DNA of 64,000 nucleotides. It comes from Armatimonadia bacterium. GTDB taxonomy: Bacteria; Armatimonadota; Zipacnadia; Zipacnadales; JABUFB01. Shown here piece after piece: positions 53,113-63,647 of the stretch. Location of the stretch: contig JBDKVB010000121.1 of assembly GCA_039679385.1 (NCBI GenBank), forward strand, positions 1 through 64,000, in the 5' to 3' direction. Below the pieces are notes generated by a model. It ran no database searches and had not been told where the DNA came from. It worked only from the letters and a program-made list of their open reading frames with translations. A program made the translations under genes and the position numbers. The stretch's first letter is position 1, and each line of letters opens with the position of its first letter.

Positions 53113-53961
53113 TCATACCCAGTCCTTCCTCTCAGGCAGCTTCGCCCTCCAGGGACGACGTGGCGAGACCACCTCTTCCCCCTTCTGCCAGTGCGCAAGG
53201 AGCTCCGGCAGCTCGTTCGGAGTGCCCTTGAGGCCGATGCTGTCGACCTCCGCGAGCAGCACCTGGTGACCCTCCGGTGCAGGCTCGTGCTCGGCGATGG
53301 CAAGGCAGGTCTTTGCCGTGATCCCGCCGGCGGAGAAGGTCCGCCTTGGCAAGCCCACAACAGCCTCAAGGGTGACGTGCTCCAGGAGCCACTCTCGCAC
53401 GAACCGCCAGCGCGTGTTGGAGAAGATGCCCTCCGGCAGCAGAATCGCGAGGTATCCACCGGGGCGGCACAGGCTCACGAACCGCTCGACGAACAGGACC
53501 TCTATTGGTAGGCGACGCAGGCTCTCTGCAGCGCCGACCTTGCCCGCGGTGCGGATTCGGGCCAGTTCGTAACGCTCCAGGATGGTCTGTAGCATACCGG
53601 TCTCGGCTTCCTTGAGCCCGGTGCCTGCGTAGGGCGGATTCCCGACGACCCAGTCGAAGGTCCCATCAGGCAAGTCGCTCAGCAGGCCGTCGGCAACCTG
53701 CAGATGGACCCGCTGCGTCGGGCCCTGGCCCCATTCGCTCCAGGAGTCAGCCAGCGTGGCGTCCTTGTCCACGCCCCAGACGCCGTCAAGCTCGACAAGA
53801 CCAAGCTCGAGGGCGCGGCGCAGGAAGATGCCATCTCCGCAGGCAGGATCGACGAGACGCCGGCAGCCACCACCGGAGCGCCACCTCAGCGTCTCAAGGG
53901 CGAAGTCGACGACGGTCTGCGGAGTGAAGAACTGCCCCAGATGACGTTGGCGAGACCTCAT
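53113..53961 (-). CDS. N6-adenine-specific DNA methyltransferase, solitary
   Basis: The protein is about 282 residues. It begins with the QFFTP segment common to type I and type IIG methylases, then motif I DPACGDGIF (residues 38-46), an acidic VDKD at strand 2, and the catalytic motif IV NPPY (108-111). Motifs VI-VIII follow around LPIEVLFVERFVSLCRPGGYLAILLP. There is no room for a separate target-recognition domain of usual size, and no restriction endonuclease or specificity subunit lies nearby. The frame extends upstream to 54,138, but those codons look non-coding and run into the promoter of the next gene. It may be an orphan regulatory methylase, or act on another nucleic acid. Confidence 0.75.
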   Translation of the reverse strand: MRSRQRHLGQFFTPQTVVDFALETLRWRSGGGCRRLVDPACGDGIFLRRALELGLVELDGVWGVDKDATLADSWSEWGQGPTQRVHLQVADGLLSDLPDGTFDWVVGNPPYAGTGLKEAETGMLQTILERYELARIRTAGKVGAAESLRRLPIEVLFVERFVSLCRPGGYLAILLPEGIFSNTRWRFVREWLLEHVTLEAVVGLPRRTFSAGGITAKTCLAIAEHEPAPEGHQVLLAEVDSIGLKGTPNELPELLAHWQKGEEVVSPRRPWRAKLPERKDWV

Positions 53962-54047
53962 GCCCGTCGGTTCTCCGCCGTGCACCAGGCTTCCTTCCAG
54001 GCTTGTCTGACCTGTTCGGGCGGCAGGTCGTAGGAGGTTCCCGCATC

Positions 54048-54077
54048 TTGACACTTCTCCCCCGGCAGGACTATCCT
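54048..54077 (+). promoter_or_regulatory. Promoter of the aryl-acid operon
   Basis: A perfect TTGACA (54048-54053) and TATCCT (54072-54077) are 18 bases apart. Transcription would start near 54,084, about 53 bases before the ATG. Confidence 0.6.
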
Positions 54078-54105
54078 TTTGCCCCGAAGCGAGGTGACTC
54101 AGGTC

Positions 54106-54136
54106 GGGGTCGAAAAGAGACCCCGGCGCTCTTTTC
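54106..54136 (+). promoter_or_regulatory. Mutually exclusive hairpins in the leader of the first ligase gene
   Basis: GGGGTC (54106-54111) can pair with GACCCC (54119-54124). Alternatively GAAAAGAG (54112-54119), which forms the loop of that hairpin, can pair with CTCTTTTC (54129-54136), which touches the start codon. There is no clear GGAGG site here. The overlap suggests a switch controlling initiation, but the second stem is weak. Confidence 0.35.
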
Positions 54137-55438
54137 ATGGCTGATTACTACGAGGCCGAGTTCCTTACCCGGCGACACATCGAAGAGGTCCAACTTTCCG
54201 CCCTCCGGGGTGCCATCGACCGTGCCAAACGTGCCCCACATTACGCAGAGGCACTGTGCGGCATCTCCCCCGGTGACATCAAGACCCTCGACGACATCCG
54301 CAAGCTCCCCTTCACCACCAAAGACGACCTGCGCCAGGGAATGCCCTACGGGTTCCTTGCGGTCCCCAAGGACGACGTCGTGCGCATGCACTACTCCTCG
54401 GGCACCACGGGCGTCGCGACTGCCATCTATCATACGCGGCAGGACCTTCAGTGGTGGGCGGAGTGCGTGGCTCGGGGCATGCGCGGCATCGGCGTGACCG
54501 AGTCCGACGTTTTCCAGAACATGATGGGCTACGGCCTCTTCACCGGCGGTCTGGGTCTGCACTACGGCGCTGAGCTGGTCGGCTGCATGACGATTCCTGC
54601 CGGCGCCGGCAATACCCAGCGCCAGGTCCATCTGATGCAGAACTTTGGCACGACGGTCGTGCACATCCTCCCCAGCTATGCCATGAAGGTCGTCCACTAC
54701 TGCGAGGAGCACGGCATCGACCCCGCCAAGGACCTGCAAGTGAAGTACGCCTTCCTCGGCGCCGAGCCGCACACCGAGAACATGCGTCGGCGCATCGAGG
54801 AGATGCTGCACTGCAAGGTCTATAACTGCTTCGGTCTCTCCGAGATGTGTGGCCCCGGCGTCGCGCTGGAATGTCCGGAGCAAAACGGCCTGCACCTGCG
54901 CGAAGACCACTATCTGGCCGAGATCATCGACCCCGAAACCCTGGAGCCGGTCGCGCCGGGCGAGCAGGGAGAGCTGGTCCTCACCACTCTCAACCGCCAG
55001 GCGAACCCCTTGATGCGCTACCGGACCCGCGACATCACCTCCCTCATCGAGGAGCCCTGCGCCTGCGGTCGCGAGCACCGGCGCATCACCCGGATCGTCG
55101 GCCGCTCCGACGACATGTTCATCGTTCGCGGCTGCAACATCTACCCGATTCAGGTCGAGCGCATCCTCATGGATGCCGACGAGGTCGGTTCGAACTACCT
55201 CATCACCCTGGAGACCGCCGACGATCTGGACCAGATGACCGTCGCGGTGGAGCTGCGGGCCGACGTGTTCTTTGATGACGTGCGCAAGCTCGACAGCATC
55301 CGGCAGCGCATCGCCGAGGAGCTCAAGCACGAGACGCTGGTCTCGCCCCGGGTGGAGCTCGTTCAGCCCAACACACTTCCCACCACCGAGGGCAAGGCCG
55401 TGCGTGTCGTCGACAAGCGCGAGCGACCCGTCGGCTGA
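54137..55438 (+). CDS. Phenylacetate-CoA ligase-like enzyme, copy 1
   Basis: This 433-residue AMP-forming CoA ligase has the adenylate-binding P-loop YSSGTTGVAT (~residue 90), the GYGLFTGGLGLHYG segment and CFGLSEMCGPG. The core motif lies around YRTRDITSLIEEPCACG, and the C-terminal hinge region reads GRSDDMFIVRGCNIYPIQVE. Length and motifs fit PaaK. It activates phenylacetate or a related aryl acid to the CoA thioester with ATP, giving AMP and PPi. A second copy of the same length lies at 58,181, after iorA-iorB. The shared operon with indolepyruvate oxidoreductase indicates arylacetate substrates; the two copies may differ between phenyl-, hydroxyphenyl- and indoleacetate. Confidence 0.9.
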   Translation: MADYYEAEFLTRRHIEEVQLSALRGAIDRAKRAPHYAEALCGISPGDIKTLDDIRKLPFTTKDDLRQGMPYGFLAVPKDDVVRMHYSSGTTGVATAIYHTRQDLQWWAECVARGMRGIGVTESDVFQNMMGYGLFTGGLGLHYGAELVGCMTIPAGAGNTQRQVHLMQNFGTTVVHILPSYAMKVVHYCEEHGIDPAKDLQVKYAFLGAEPHTENMRRRIEEMLHCKVYNCFGLSEMCGPGVALECPEQNGLHLREDHYLAEIIDPETLEPVAPGEQGELVLTTLNRQANPLMRYRTRDITSLIEEPCACGREHRRITRIVGRSDDMFIVRGCNIYPIQVERILMDADEVGSNYLITLETADDLDQMTVAVELRADVFFDDVRKLDSIRQRIAEELKHETLVSPRVELVQPNTLPTTEGKAVRVVDKRERPVG

Positions 55439-55555
55439 GTTGACCCTCCGTCCCCCAGTTCCCGCCACGCAGCAACTGGGGAGGCGACAAGCACGAAGCA
55501 TTGCCAGACCGCCGCGGAGACCCCGCGGCGCGTCTGACCAAGAGGAGTACTGTTG

Positions 55556-57346
55556 ATGCCGCAACGTATGGTCCTGTCCGGCAATGAAGCGATTGCGAGG
55601 GGAGTCTGGGAGGCTGGAGTCGGCTTCGCCTCCGGGTATCCCGGCACACCCTCTTCTGAGATTCTCCCGGCCCTCAAGTCCCTGGGCGACGCCTATGTTG
55701 AGTGGTCGACCAACGAGAAGTGTGCGCTGGAGGCTGCTGCTGGTGCGTCTCTGGCCGGCGCTCGGTGCCTCGTGACCATGAAGCACGTGGGGCTGAACGT
55801 CGCCGCCGACCCCTTCTTCACTCTCTCCTACACCGGCGTCAAGGGTGGCCTGGTGCTCATCAGCGCCGACGACCCCGCCATGCACAGCAGCCAGAGTGAG
55901 CAGGACAACCGGAACTACGCGCGCGCCGCCAAGGTGCTGATGCTCGAGCCCTCCGACAGTCAGGAATGCTACGACTTCGCGCGGCGGGGCCTGCAGCTCA
56001 GCGAAGACTTCGACACGCCGGTGATGCTGCGCACCACCACCCGCATCGCTCACAGTGACGGCATCGTCGAGGTCGGCGAGCGCACGGCTCTCGATCGGCC
56101 CTGCGAGCCAACTCTGGACCCGCACAAGTATGTCACGATCCCCGCCTGGGCTCGTGAGCGACGCGTGAAGGTCGAGGAGCGGACGGGAGCACTGCGGGCC
56201 TTCGCCGAGGAGACCGACCTCAACCGCATCGAGCCCGGCGATCCCTCCGTGGGCATCATCGCCTCGGGCGCCGCCTACCAGTATGCTCGCGAGGTCATGC
56301 CGCAGGCCTCCTTTCTCAAGCTCGGAATGACCTGGCCGCTACCGCCGGAGAAGATCCGCAGCTTTGCCGCCGGCGTAGAGAAGCTGTATGTCGTGGAGGA
56401 GCTTGACCTCTTCCTCACGGATCAGGTCAAGGCGCTTGGGATCGCTGTCGAGGACCTTCCCGCGGATCTGCAGATCGGCGAGCTCTCCCCGGAGCGTCTC
56501 GCGGCTGCCTTCGGTGACCTGGTCGATCCGGCGCTTGCCGGAAGGGCCTGCCCGGCCGATGCAGACACCGGTGATGCCGCCTGTCTCGTGGGCCTTCCCC
56601 CTCGGCCGCCCGTCTTGTGCCCTGGTTGCCCGCACCGCGGCGTGTTCCTGACTTTGCGCAAGCTCAAGGCCTTCGTCACCGGTGACATCGGCTGCTACAC
56701 CCTCGGTGCCCTGCCGCCGCTCAATAGCCTGCACTCCTGCCTGTGCATGGGAGCAAGCATCGGCGAGGCCCACGGCATTGAGTGCGTGTGCGGCAAGGAC
56801 GGCAAGACAGTGGCCGTCCTCGGCGACTCGACCTTTGTGCACTCGGGAATCACCGGCCTCGTGAACATCGCCTACAACGGCGGAAGCAGCGTCGTCGTGA
56901 TCCTGGACAACTCGACCACCGCCATGACCGGCGGGCAGGATCATCCGGGCACCGGCGTGACGCTCAGCGGTCGCCCCGGCCGCAAGCTCGACCTGCCGGC
57001 GCTGTGCCGTGCGGTGGGTATCGAGGACGTACAGGTGGTCAATCCGCGCGACCTCAAGGCCACAGAGGAGGCGCTCCGCAAGGCCCTGGCCTCCTCGGAG
57101 CCTGCGGTAGTCATCGCGCAGTGCCCCTGTGTCCTGGTCTCACGCAAGCGGGACAAGCCCTACGTAATCGACGAGGACAAGTGCATCCGCTGCGGGTTGT
57201 GTGTGCGCATCGGCTGCCCGGCAATCGGTGTGCGAGCAACTGAGGACCCGAAGAAGCCACAGCCCTTCATCGACAGCGACCTGTGTGTCGGCTGTGCGCT
57301 CTGTGCCCAGACTTGCCCGAAGGCTGCCATCTCGCAGACCGAGTGA
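55556..57346 (+). CDS. iorA: Indolepyruvate:ferredoxin oxidoreductase, alpha subunit
   Basis: This 596-residue subunit interconverts aryl-pyruvates and arylacetyl-CoA plus CO2 with ferredoxin. The N-terminal pyruvate-oxidoreductase-type domain opens GNEAIARGVWEAGVGFASGYPGTPSSE. The thiamine-diphosphate domain at ~340-510 has DIGCYTLG, GDSTFVHSGITGL and DNSTTAMTGGQDHPGTG. Two [4Fe-4S] ferredoxin clusters end the protein (CIRCGLCVRIGCP and CVGCALCAQTCPKA). Length is as expected. The ATG follows AAGAGGAG; a TTG one codon earlier is the frame start. Inverted repeats (CCCAGTT/AACTGGG and CCGCGG/CCGCGG) lie in the 115-base gap after the ligase. Forms a complex with the IorB product. Confidence 0.94.
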   Translation: MPQRMVLSGNEAIARGVWEAGVGFASGYPGTPSSEILPALKSLGDAYVEWSTNEKCALEAAAGASLAGARCLVTMKHVGLNVAADPFFTLSYTGVKGGLVLISADDPAMHSSQSEQDNRNYARAAKVLMLEPSDSQECYDFARRGLQLSEDFDTPVMLRTTTRIAHSDGIVEVGERTALDRPCEPTLDPHKYVTIPAWARERRVKVEERTGALRAFAEETDLNRIEPGDPSVGIIASGAAYQYAREVMPQASFLKLGMTWPLPPEKIRSFAAGVEKLYVVEELDLFLTDQVKALGIAVEDLPADLQIGELSPERLAAAFGDLVDPALAGRACPADADTGDAACLVGLPPRPPVLCPGCPHRGVFLTLRKLKAFVTGDIGCYTLGALPPLNSLHSCLCMGASIGEAHGIECVCGKDGKTVAVLGDSTFVHSGITGLVNIAYNGGSSVVVILDNSTTAMTGGQDHPGTGVTLSGRPGRKLDLPALCRAVGIEDVQVVNPRDLKATEEALRKALASSEPAVVIAQCPCVLVSRKRDKPYVIDEDKCIRCGLCVRIGCPAIGVRATEDPKKPQPFIDSDLCVGCALCAQTCPKAAISQTE

Positions 57347-57412
57347 GGACGTGGGCTCAGGCCGTGTCGGCAGCCCAGGACTTCCCGAACCATGAAGAGA
57401 GGACGCATTGCT

Positions 57413-58063
57413 GTGAGTGCGACCCAATCGAACACAATGGCGGCACCCCAGGAGGGTGTCTTGTCGTCTGAAGCACGACCAACCAACGTTCTGCTCACCG
57501 GCGTCGGTGGGCAGGGCATCATCACCGCCGGCAAGGTGATGGCCGAGGTCGCTCTGGCCGCAGGCTGGCAGATCAAGAAGAGCGAGATCCACGGGATGAG
57601 CCAGCGTGGTGGCTCGGTTGAGAGCCACGTGCGCTTCAGCAAGACCGGCCATGTCTACTCGCCGCTCATTCCCCTGGGCGAGGTGGACCTGGTGATGGCC
57701 TTTGAGGCCGTCGAGGGTCTCCGCGCGATTGCCACAGCCCGGCCCGACGCGCTGGTGCTGGTCGACGACCGGCAGATCATCCCGACCTCGGTGACCTCCG
57801 GGGCCTTCGAGTACCCGCAGGACACGCTCAAACGGCTCTATGCCAGCGGTCGCCGAGTACACGTGGTCAGCAGCTTTGACCTTGCCTGCGAGGTCGGCGA
57901 GCCGCGCGCAGCGAACATCGTGATGTTGGGCGCCGCAAGCCACTTCCTGGACTTTGGCGAGGAGGCCTGGCAGGAGGCGCTTCGGCGTATCGTCCGCCCG
58001 AAGGCGCTGGAGATCAACCTGAAGGCCTTCGCGGCGGGAATCGCAGCGGTACAGGGCGAATAG
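57413..58063 (+). CDS. iorB: Indolepyruvate:ferredoxin oxidoreductase, beta subunit
   Basis: This protein of about 216 residues has the gamma-domain fold of 2-oxoacid:ferredoxin oxidoreductases: NVLLTGVGGQGIITAGKVMAE, then SEIHGMSQRGGSVESHVRF, a hallmark of IorB, and a C-terminal Rossmann-like half. The frame opens at ATG 57,392, but AGAGGA about nine bases before GTG 57,413 makes that the better start. A TTG at 57,461 with AGGAGG is another option and would give a tighter fit to the family N-terminus. It lies 66 bases after iorA and works with it. Confidence 0.92.
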   Translation: MSATQSNTMAAPQEGVLSSEARPTNVLLTGVGGQGIITAGKVMAEVALAAGWQIKKSEIHGMSQRGGSVESHVRFSKTGHVYSPLIPLGEVDLVMAFEAVEGLRAIATARPDALVLVDDRQIIPTSVTSGAFEYPQDTLKRLYASGRRVHVVSSFDLACEVGEPRAANIVMLGAASHFLDFGEEAWQEALRRIVRPKALEINLKAFAAGIAAVQGE

Positions 58064-58180
58064 AGTTCAGCATCAGGCGCCTGTCGGGGCCCGTGCTCGC
58101 GACAGGGGTGACCGGATCGCATCGGGCTGCGAAGGCGGCACGGTGATGGCTGGTCGCACAGACCCTATGGGGGTGCTACC

Positions 58181-59482
58181 ATGATTTGGGACCCGTACCT
58201 CGAGTGCATGGATGTCGAGCAGCGCGCTCAACTGCAGGTTCGGCGTCTCCGCGACACTGTTGCGCGGTTGGCGGTCAACGTTCCGCACTATCGGTCCAAG
58301 TTCAAGGAGCTCGGAATCAATGCCGAGGACATAAGGTCCCTGGACGACTTGCGGCGCCTGCCCTTTACCGAGAAGGACGACCTGCGCGACAACTACCCCT
58401 ATGGGCTGTTTGCCGTACCGATGGAGGAGATCGTGCGCCTGCACGCCTCCTCGGGTACCACCGGCAAGCCGACCGTCGTCGGCTACAGCGCCAGTGACAT
58501 CGAGACCTGGGCGGAGTGTACCGCGCGAGCCATCGGCTGCGCCGGCGGCAGTCCGCACGACATTCTGCATGTCTCCTACGGCTATGGGCTGTTCACCGGC
58601 GGCCTGGGCCTGCACTACGGTGGAGAGCGCATGGGCTGCACCGTTCTGCCGATGTCGGCCGGCAACACCGAGCGGCAACTGATGATGATGGTGGATATGG
58701 GCAGCACCATTCTGGCCTGCACGCCCTCCTATGCTCTGACCCTGGCCGATGCGGCGAAGGATCACGGTGTCGGCCCGGATGACCTCAAGCTCAAGAGCGG
58801 CATCGTCGGTGCCGAGCCCTGGAGTGAGGGCTCCCGCAATGCCGTGGAGCAACTCCTCGGGCTGTCGGCTCATGACATCTACGGCATCAGCGAAGTCATG
58901 GGACCGGGCGTGTCGATGGAGTGCGACGCCAAGAACGGTCTCCACGTCTTCGACGATCACTTCATCCCGGAGATTGTGAACCCGGAAACCGGCGAGCCGG
59001 TGCCTGATGGCGAGTATGGCGAACTGGTCTTCACCTGCATCACCAAGCGCTGCCTGCCCTTGATCCGGTACCGCACGCGGGACGTCAGTTGCCTGCAGCA
59101 CGGCGTCTGCTCCTGCGGACGGACTCACCCGCGCATGGGGCGCATCCGCGGGCGGACCGATGACATGCTCATCATCCGTGGCGTCAACGTCTTCCCGTCG
59201 CAGATCGAGCACGTGCTCTTGGGCATCGAGGAAGCTCAGCCGCACTACCAGCTCATCGTGCGCCGGGAGGGACGTCTAGACGTGCTGGAAGTGCAGGTCG
59301 AGGTGGCGCCGGAGCTGCTCACTGACACTGTCCGGCGTCTGCAAGAGGTCGAGAACAAGATCGCCCACGCGATCTACACAACCTTGGGCATCAGCGTTGA
59401 CGTCAAGCTGGTTGAGCCCAAGACCTTAGCACGCAGCGAGGGCAAGGCCAAGCGCGTCCTCGACCTGCGCGAGGGAGTGTGA
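58181..59482 (+). CDS. Phenylacetate-CoA ligase-like enzyme, copy 2
   Basis: The 433-residue protein carries HASSGTTGKPT as the adenylate P-loop, YGYGLFTGGLGLHYGGERMG, YGISEVMGPG, YRTRDVSCLQHGVCSCG and GRTDDMLIIRGVNVFPSQIEHV. It is the same family and length as copy 1 and probably arose by duplication. The start follows GGGGGTGCTACC. Its stop overlaps the next gene by four bases (GTGA), which couples translation with the ACT protein. It likely activates arylacetates that enter or leave the IorAB reaction. Which copy uses which acid is not visible. Confidence 0.9.
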   Translation: MIWDPYLECMDVEQRAQLQVRRLRDTVARLAVNVPHYRSKFKELGINAEDIRSLDDLRRLPFTEKDDLRDNYPYGLFAVPMEEIVRLHASSGTTGKPTVVGYSASDIETWAECTARAIGCAGGSPHDILHVSYGYGLFTGGLGLHYGGERMGCTVLPMSAGNTERQLMMMVDMGSTILACTPSYALTLADAAKDHGVGPDDLKLKSGIVGAEPWSEGSRNAVEQLLGLSAHDIYGISEVMGPGVSMECDAKNGLHVFDDHFIPEIVNPETGEPVPDGEYGELVFTCITKRCLPLIRYRTRDVSCLQHGVCSCGRTHPRMGRIRGRTDDMLIIRGVNVFPSQIEHVLLGIEEAQPHYQLIVRREGRLDVLEVQVEVAPELLTDTVRRLQEVENKIAHAIYTTLGISVDVKLVEPKTLARSEGKAKRVLDLREGV

Positions 59483-59934
59483 CCCCGGTGACCGACCGTC
59501 TCACCAAGCAGGTGTCCGTATTTCTGGAGAACAAGTCGGGACGGCTGGCGGAGGTGTGCCAGACCCTGGGCGCCAACGGCGTTAACATCCGCGCGCTGTG
59601 CATCGCAGATACCTCGGACTTCGGGATCCTGCGCATGATCGTTGATCTACCCGAGGCTGCCGTCAGTTGCCTGCGCGACTCCGGGTTCTCTGTCGGCGAA
59701 ACCCATGTGCTCGCGGTGCAGATCCCAGACGTTCCCGGGGGCCTGGGCGGTGTCCTGAAGCTGATGGGCGAGCCCGAAGTCAACGTCGAGTACATGTACG
59801 CCTTCTTCACCACGGTCGAGGGCAATGCCGTGGTCGTCTTCCGCGTGTCCGAGGAGCAGACCCAGTCCGTCATCGACATGCTGACTGCCGGCGGTGTACG
59901 GATTCTGCCCGCCGCGGAAGTCTACGCACTCTAG
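59479..59934 (+). CDS. Tandem ACT-domain protein associated with phenylacetate-CoA ligase
   Basis: The 151-residue protein has two ACT repeats. The first is TKQVSVFLENKSGRLAEVCQTLGANGVNIRAL, and the second starts near VLAVQIPDVPGGLGGVLKLMGEPEVNVEYMY. Both show the Gly-containing turn that binds amino acids at ACT dimer interfaces. There is no attached enzyme domain. GTG 59,479 overlaps the ligase stop; GTG 59,488 is an alternative. Stand-alone ACT proteins next to PaaK genes are common and are thought to sense an aromatic amino acid or aryl acid and tune the pathway. That role is inference. Confidence 0.88.
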   Translation: MTPVTDRLTKQVSVFLENKSGRLAEVCQTLGANGVNIRALCIADTSDFGILRMIVDLPEAAVSCLRDSGFSVGETHVLAVQIPDVPGGLGGVLKLMGEPEVNVEYMYAFFTTVEGNAVVVFRVSEEQTQSVIDMLTAGGVRILPAAEVYAL

Positions 59935-59974
59935 CAGCCCGGGCACCAGTCGGCAGCAGGTCGGAGGTGTTTCC

Positions 59975-60721
59975 ATGCAGCCCTCCAAGAAGGCCATGCC
60001 GGGCCCGATCGTGGCCGGCGTGATTGTGTTGCTGGTGGTCATCGGCCTGGTCCTCCATTTCACGCGACCCGGTCCCGAGCCACCAGTCGAAGCCGGCAAC
60101 CTCGAGGTCATGCCGCCAGAGACGGTTCAGAACGCTGAGCCGGCTGAGGCTGTGACCGAGGGCGAGATCGAAGAGCCCGCCGCCAACGAGGAGAAGCGTC
60201 CCGAGAAGGCCTCCGTCGGTCCCAACCTGGAGACCGTCGAGGAGGACATCGTCGCACTGGCCAAGAAGCGCAACCCCACCCTCGTGTATCAGGTGGACGG
60301 TCATCGCCGCGACTGGCAGGAGATCACGCTCTACGCCGGGCCGGAAGAGGGAAAGTGGACGAAGCTGGTCCACTACAAGTGGGAGAACGGCAAGTTCGTA
60401 CACGCCGGCGACGGGCCCTTCCCCGAGGAGAGCAAGTCAGCCGGATCTGCGAGCGAAAAGGCCGAGGCCCCGCTGACCAAGGAGGACTTGGCCGGCGTCC
60501 CGCCGGAGATGCGTCCCAGTGAAAACGCCGCCCTGGAAGCGGCCCTGATGGATGTGCCCAACTGGACCGGGAAGGTCGTCTCGCATAGCTCGGACTGGGC
60601 CCGGGTGACCGTACGGACCGGCCCGCCGAAGGCGGCACCAGTGTCCGAGGTCCGGTTGCAGTGGGACATCAAGAAGCAGTGCTATGACGTGGTCTCGACC
60701 AGGCCGGTGCATGACCAGTAG
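59975..60721 (+). CDS. Membrane-anchored protein of unknown function
   Basis: The 248-residue protein has one N-terminal membrane helix (residues ~10-30, IVAGVIVLLVVIGLVLHF) with a short Lys-rich cytoplasmic end. A Glu/Pro-rich stretch of about 50 residues follows. Two similar small beta-rich halves come next: LVYQVDGHRRDWQEITLYAGPEEGKW and WTGKVVSHSSDWARVTVRTGPPKAAP. Both contain a DW-x(2-3)-T/V pattern followed by a W-containing strand, so the domain is probably an internal duplication. GGAGGT before ATG 59,975 sets the start. It is the last gene of the aryl-acid operon, but nothing ties it to that pathway. Confidence 0.7.
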   Translation: MQPSKKAMPGPIVAGVIVLLVVIGLVLHFTRPGPEPPVEAGNLEVMPPETVQNAEPAEAVTEGEIEEPAANEEKRPEKASVGPNLETVEEDIVALAKKRNPTLVYQVDGHRRDWQEITLYAGPEEGKWTKLVHYKWENGKFVHAGDGPFPEESKSAGSASEKAEAPLTKEDLAGVPPEMRPSENAALEAALMDVPNWTGKVVSHSSDWARVTVRTGPPKAAPVSEVRLQWDIKKQCYDVVSTRPVHDQ

Positions 60722-60759
60722 GCTCCGGCCACAGACCCCAACCCATGCCTCGCAACCTG

Positions 60760-60785
60760 AGCGCTGCCCCCTCGCGGGGCAGCGC

Positions 60786-60786
<1 letters not shown>
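60760..60786. terminator. Hairpin between convergent genes, possibly bidirectional terminator
   Basis: An 11-base-pair perfect stem AGCGCTGCCCC / GGGGCAGCGCT with a five-base loop lies between the membrane-protein stop and the ligA stop, which overlaps its end. There is no T tract on either strand, so termination may be incomplete. Confidence 0.5.
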
Positions 60787-62873
<2,087 letters not shown>

Positions 62874-62979
62874 TCAGGCGCCGGGTCTTGCGACCGGAGC
62901 GCAGGGGCAATCTTCGGCGGATGCAAGCCATCGACCTGCCACCCGGCCCGTGAGGCGCGCGGCACAACAGGCTACCACA

Positions 62980-63013
62980 AAAGGCAGGACCGCCTCCGAG
63001 GAGACGGTCCTGC
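62980..63013 (-). terminator. Rho-independent terminator after the small secreted protein gene
   Basis: A nine-base-pair stem GCAGGACCG / CGGTCCTGC with a 12-base loop is followed by CTTTTG on the minus strand. It lies about 80 bases past the stop of the 63,095 gene and before ligA. Confidence 0.65.
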
Positions 63014-63094
63014 GTTGTCTACCACGTGCCGGCCTGCCGCAAGAGATTGCCCACGGTTCGGCTTCAGGGCCTCCGCGGTGCCGGGGTCTCGTGG

Positions 63095-63487
63095 CTACTT
63101 TGCTCCGCTCTTCGGATGCTTCACGCGTTCAACGAGGCGAACCGCTGTGGCGGTTGCGGCCTTGTCCTTCACTGCCGTCTTGGTCCGGACAACGACCTTC
63201 GCGCCGACAACGACAGAAGCCGAAGTGGCGGTCTCACGGTTCTTGAAGTACTTGGTCTTGTCGGTAACCGAGATGGTCAGATCGGTAGCCGGCTTGTCCC
63301 CCACAGCCGGGGTAGTAAGAACGAAGGACTTCAGCATGTTGCCGTCCTTCACTACGCTCTTGACGACGCCTGTCAGGGCGGGAAGAGCGGCCCGCTCGCC
63401 CCTGCCGGGTTTCCCCGGCGCAGCCACCGCAGCTACAGCCAGAGTCAGCAGGGCAAGAACCACCATGGTGCAAACGACTTTCTTCAT
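63095..63487 (-). CDS. Small secreted protein, single beta-barrel domain
   Basis: The 130-residue protein has a signal peptide (~1-22, ending AVAA), then a Gly/Arg-rich start. An OB-like beta domain follows (LTGVVKSVVKDGNMLKSFVL, DLTISVTDKTKYFK, GAKVVVRTKTAV) resembling DUF5666-type domains of secreted bacterial proteins. GGAGGT about nine bases before ATG 63,487 fixes the start, 27 codons inside the frame. Function unknown. Confidence 0.8.
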   Translation of the reverse strand: MKKVVCTMVVLALLTLAVAAVAAPGKPGRGERAALPALTGVVKSVVKDGNMLKSFVLTTPAVGDKPATDLTISVTDKTKYFKNRETATSASVVVGAKVVVRTKTAVKDKAATATAVRLVERVKHPKSGAK

Positions 63488-63647
63488 CCTACAGGACCTC
63501 CGAGGTCCCCTGAAGGGACCCGAATAACCACGGCCACTCAAAGCGGCCTTCCCTAGAGACGCGACCACTCGGAGGCAAGTTCTATACTACCGGCGCTAGC
63601 ACTTCACTCTTCTCTCGCGCAGCACAAAGCCCTTCGGTCACGTCCGA

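Noticed and set aside
53113-53961. Complete restriction-modification system
   Set aside because: No endonuclease or specificity gene lies within several kilobases on either side.
54071-56125. 684-codon open frame on - across the first ligase and iorA
   Set aside because: It lies opposite two clear gene families, spans their intergenic gap, and shows no protein-like motifs.
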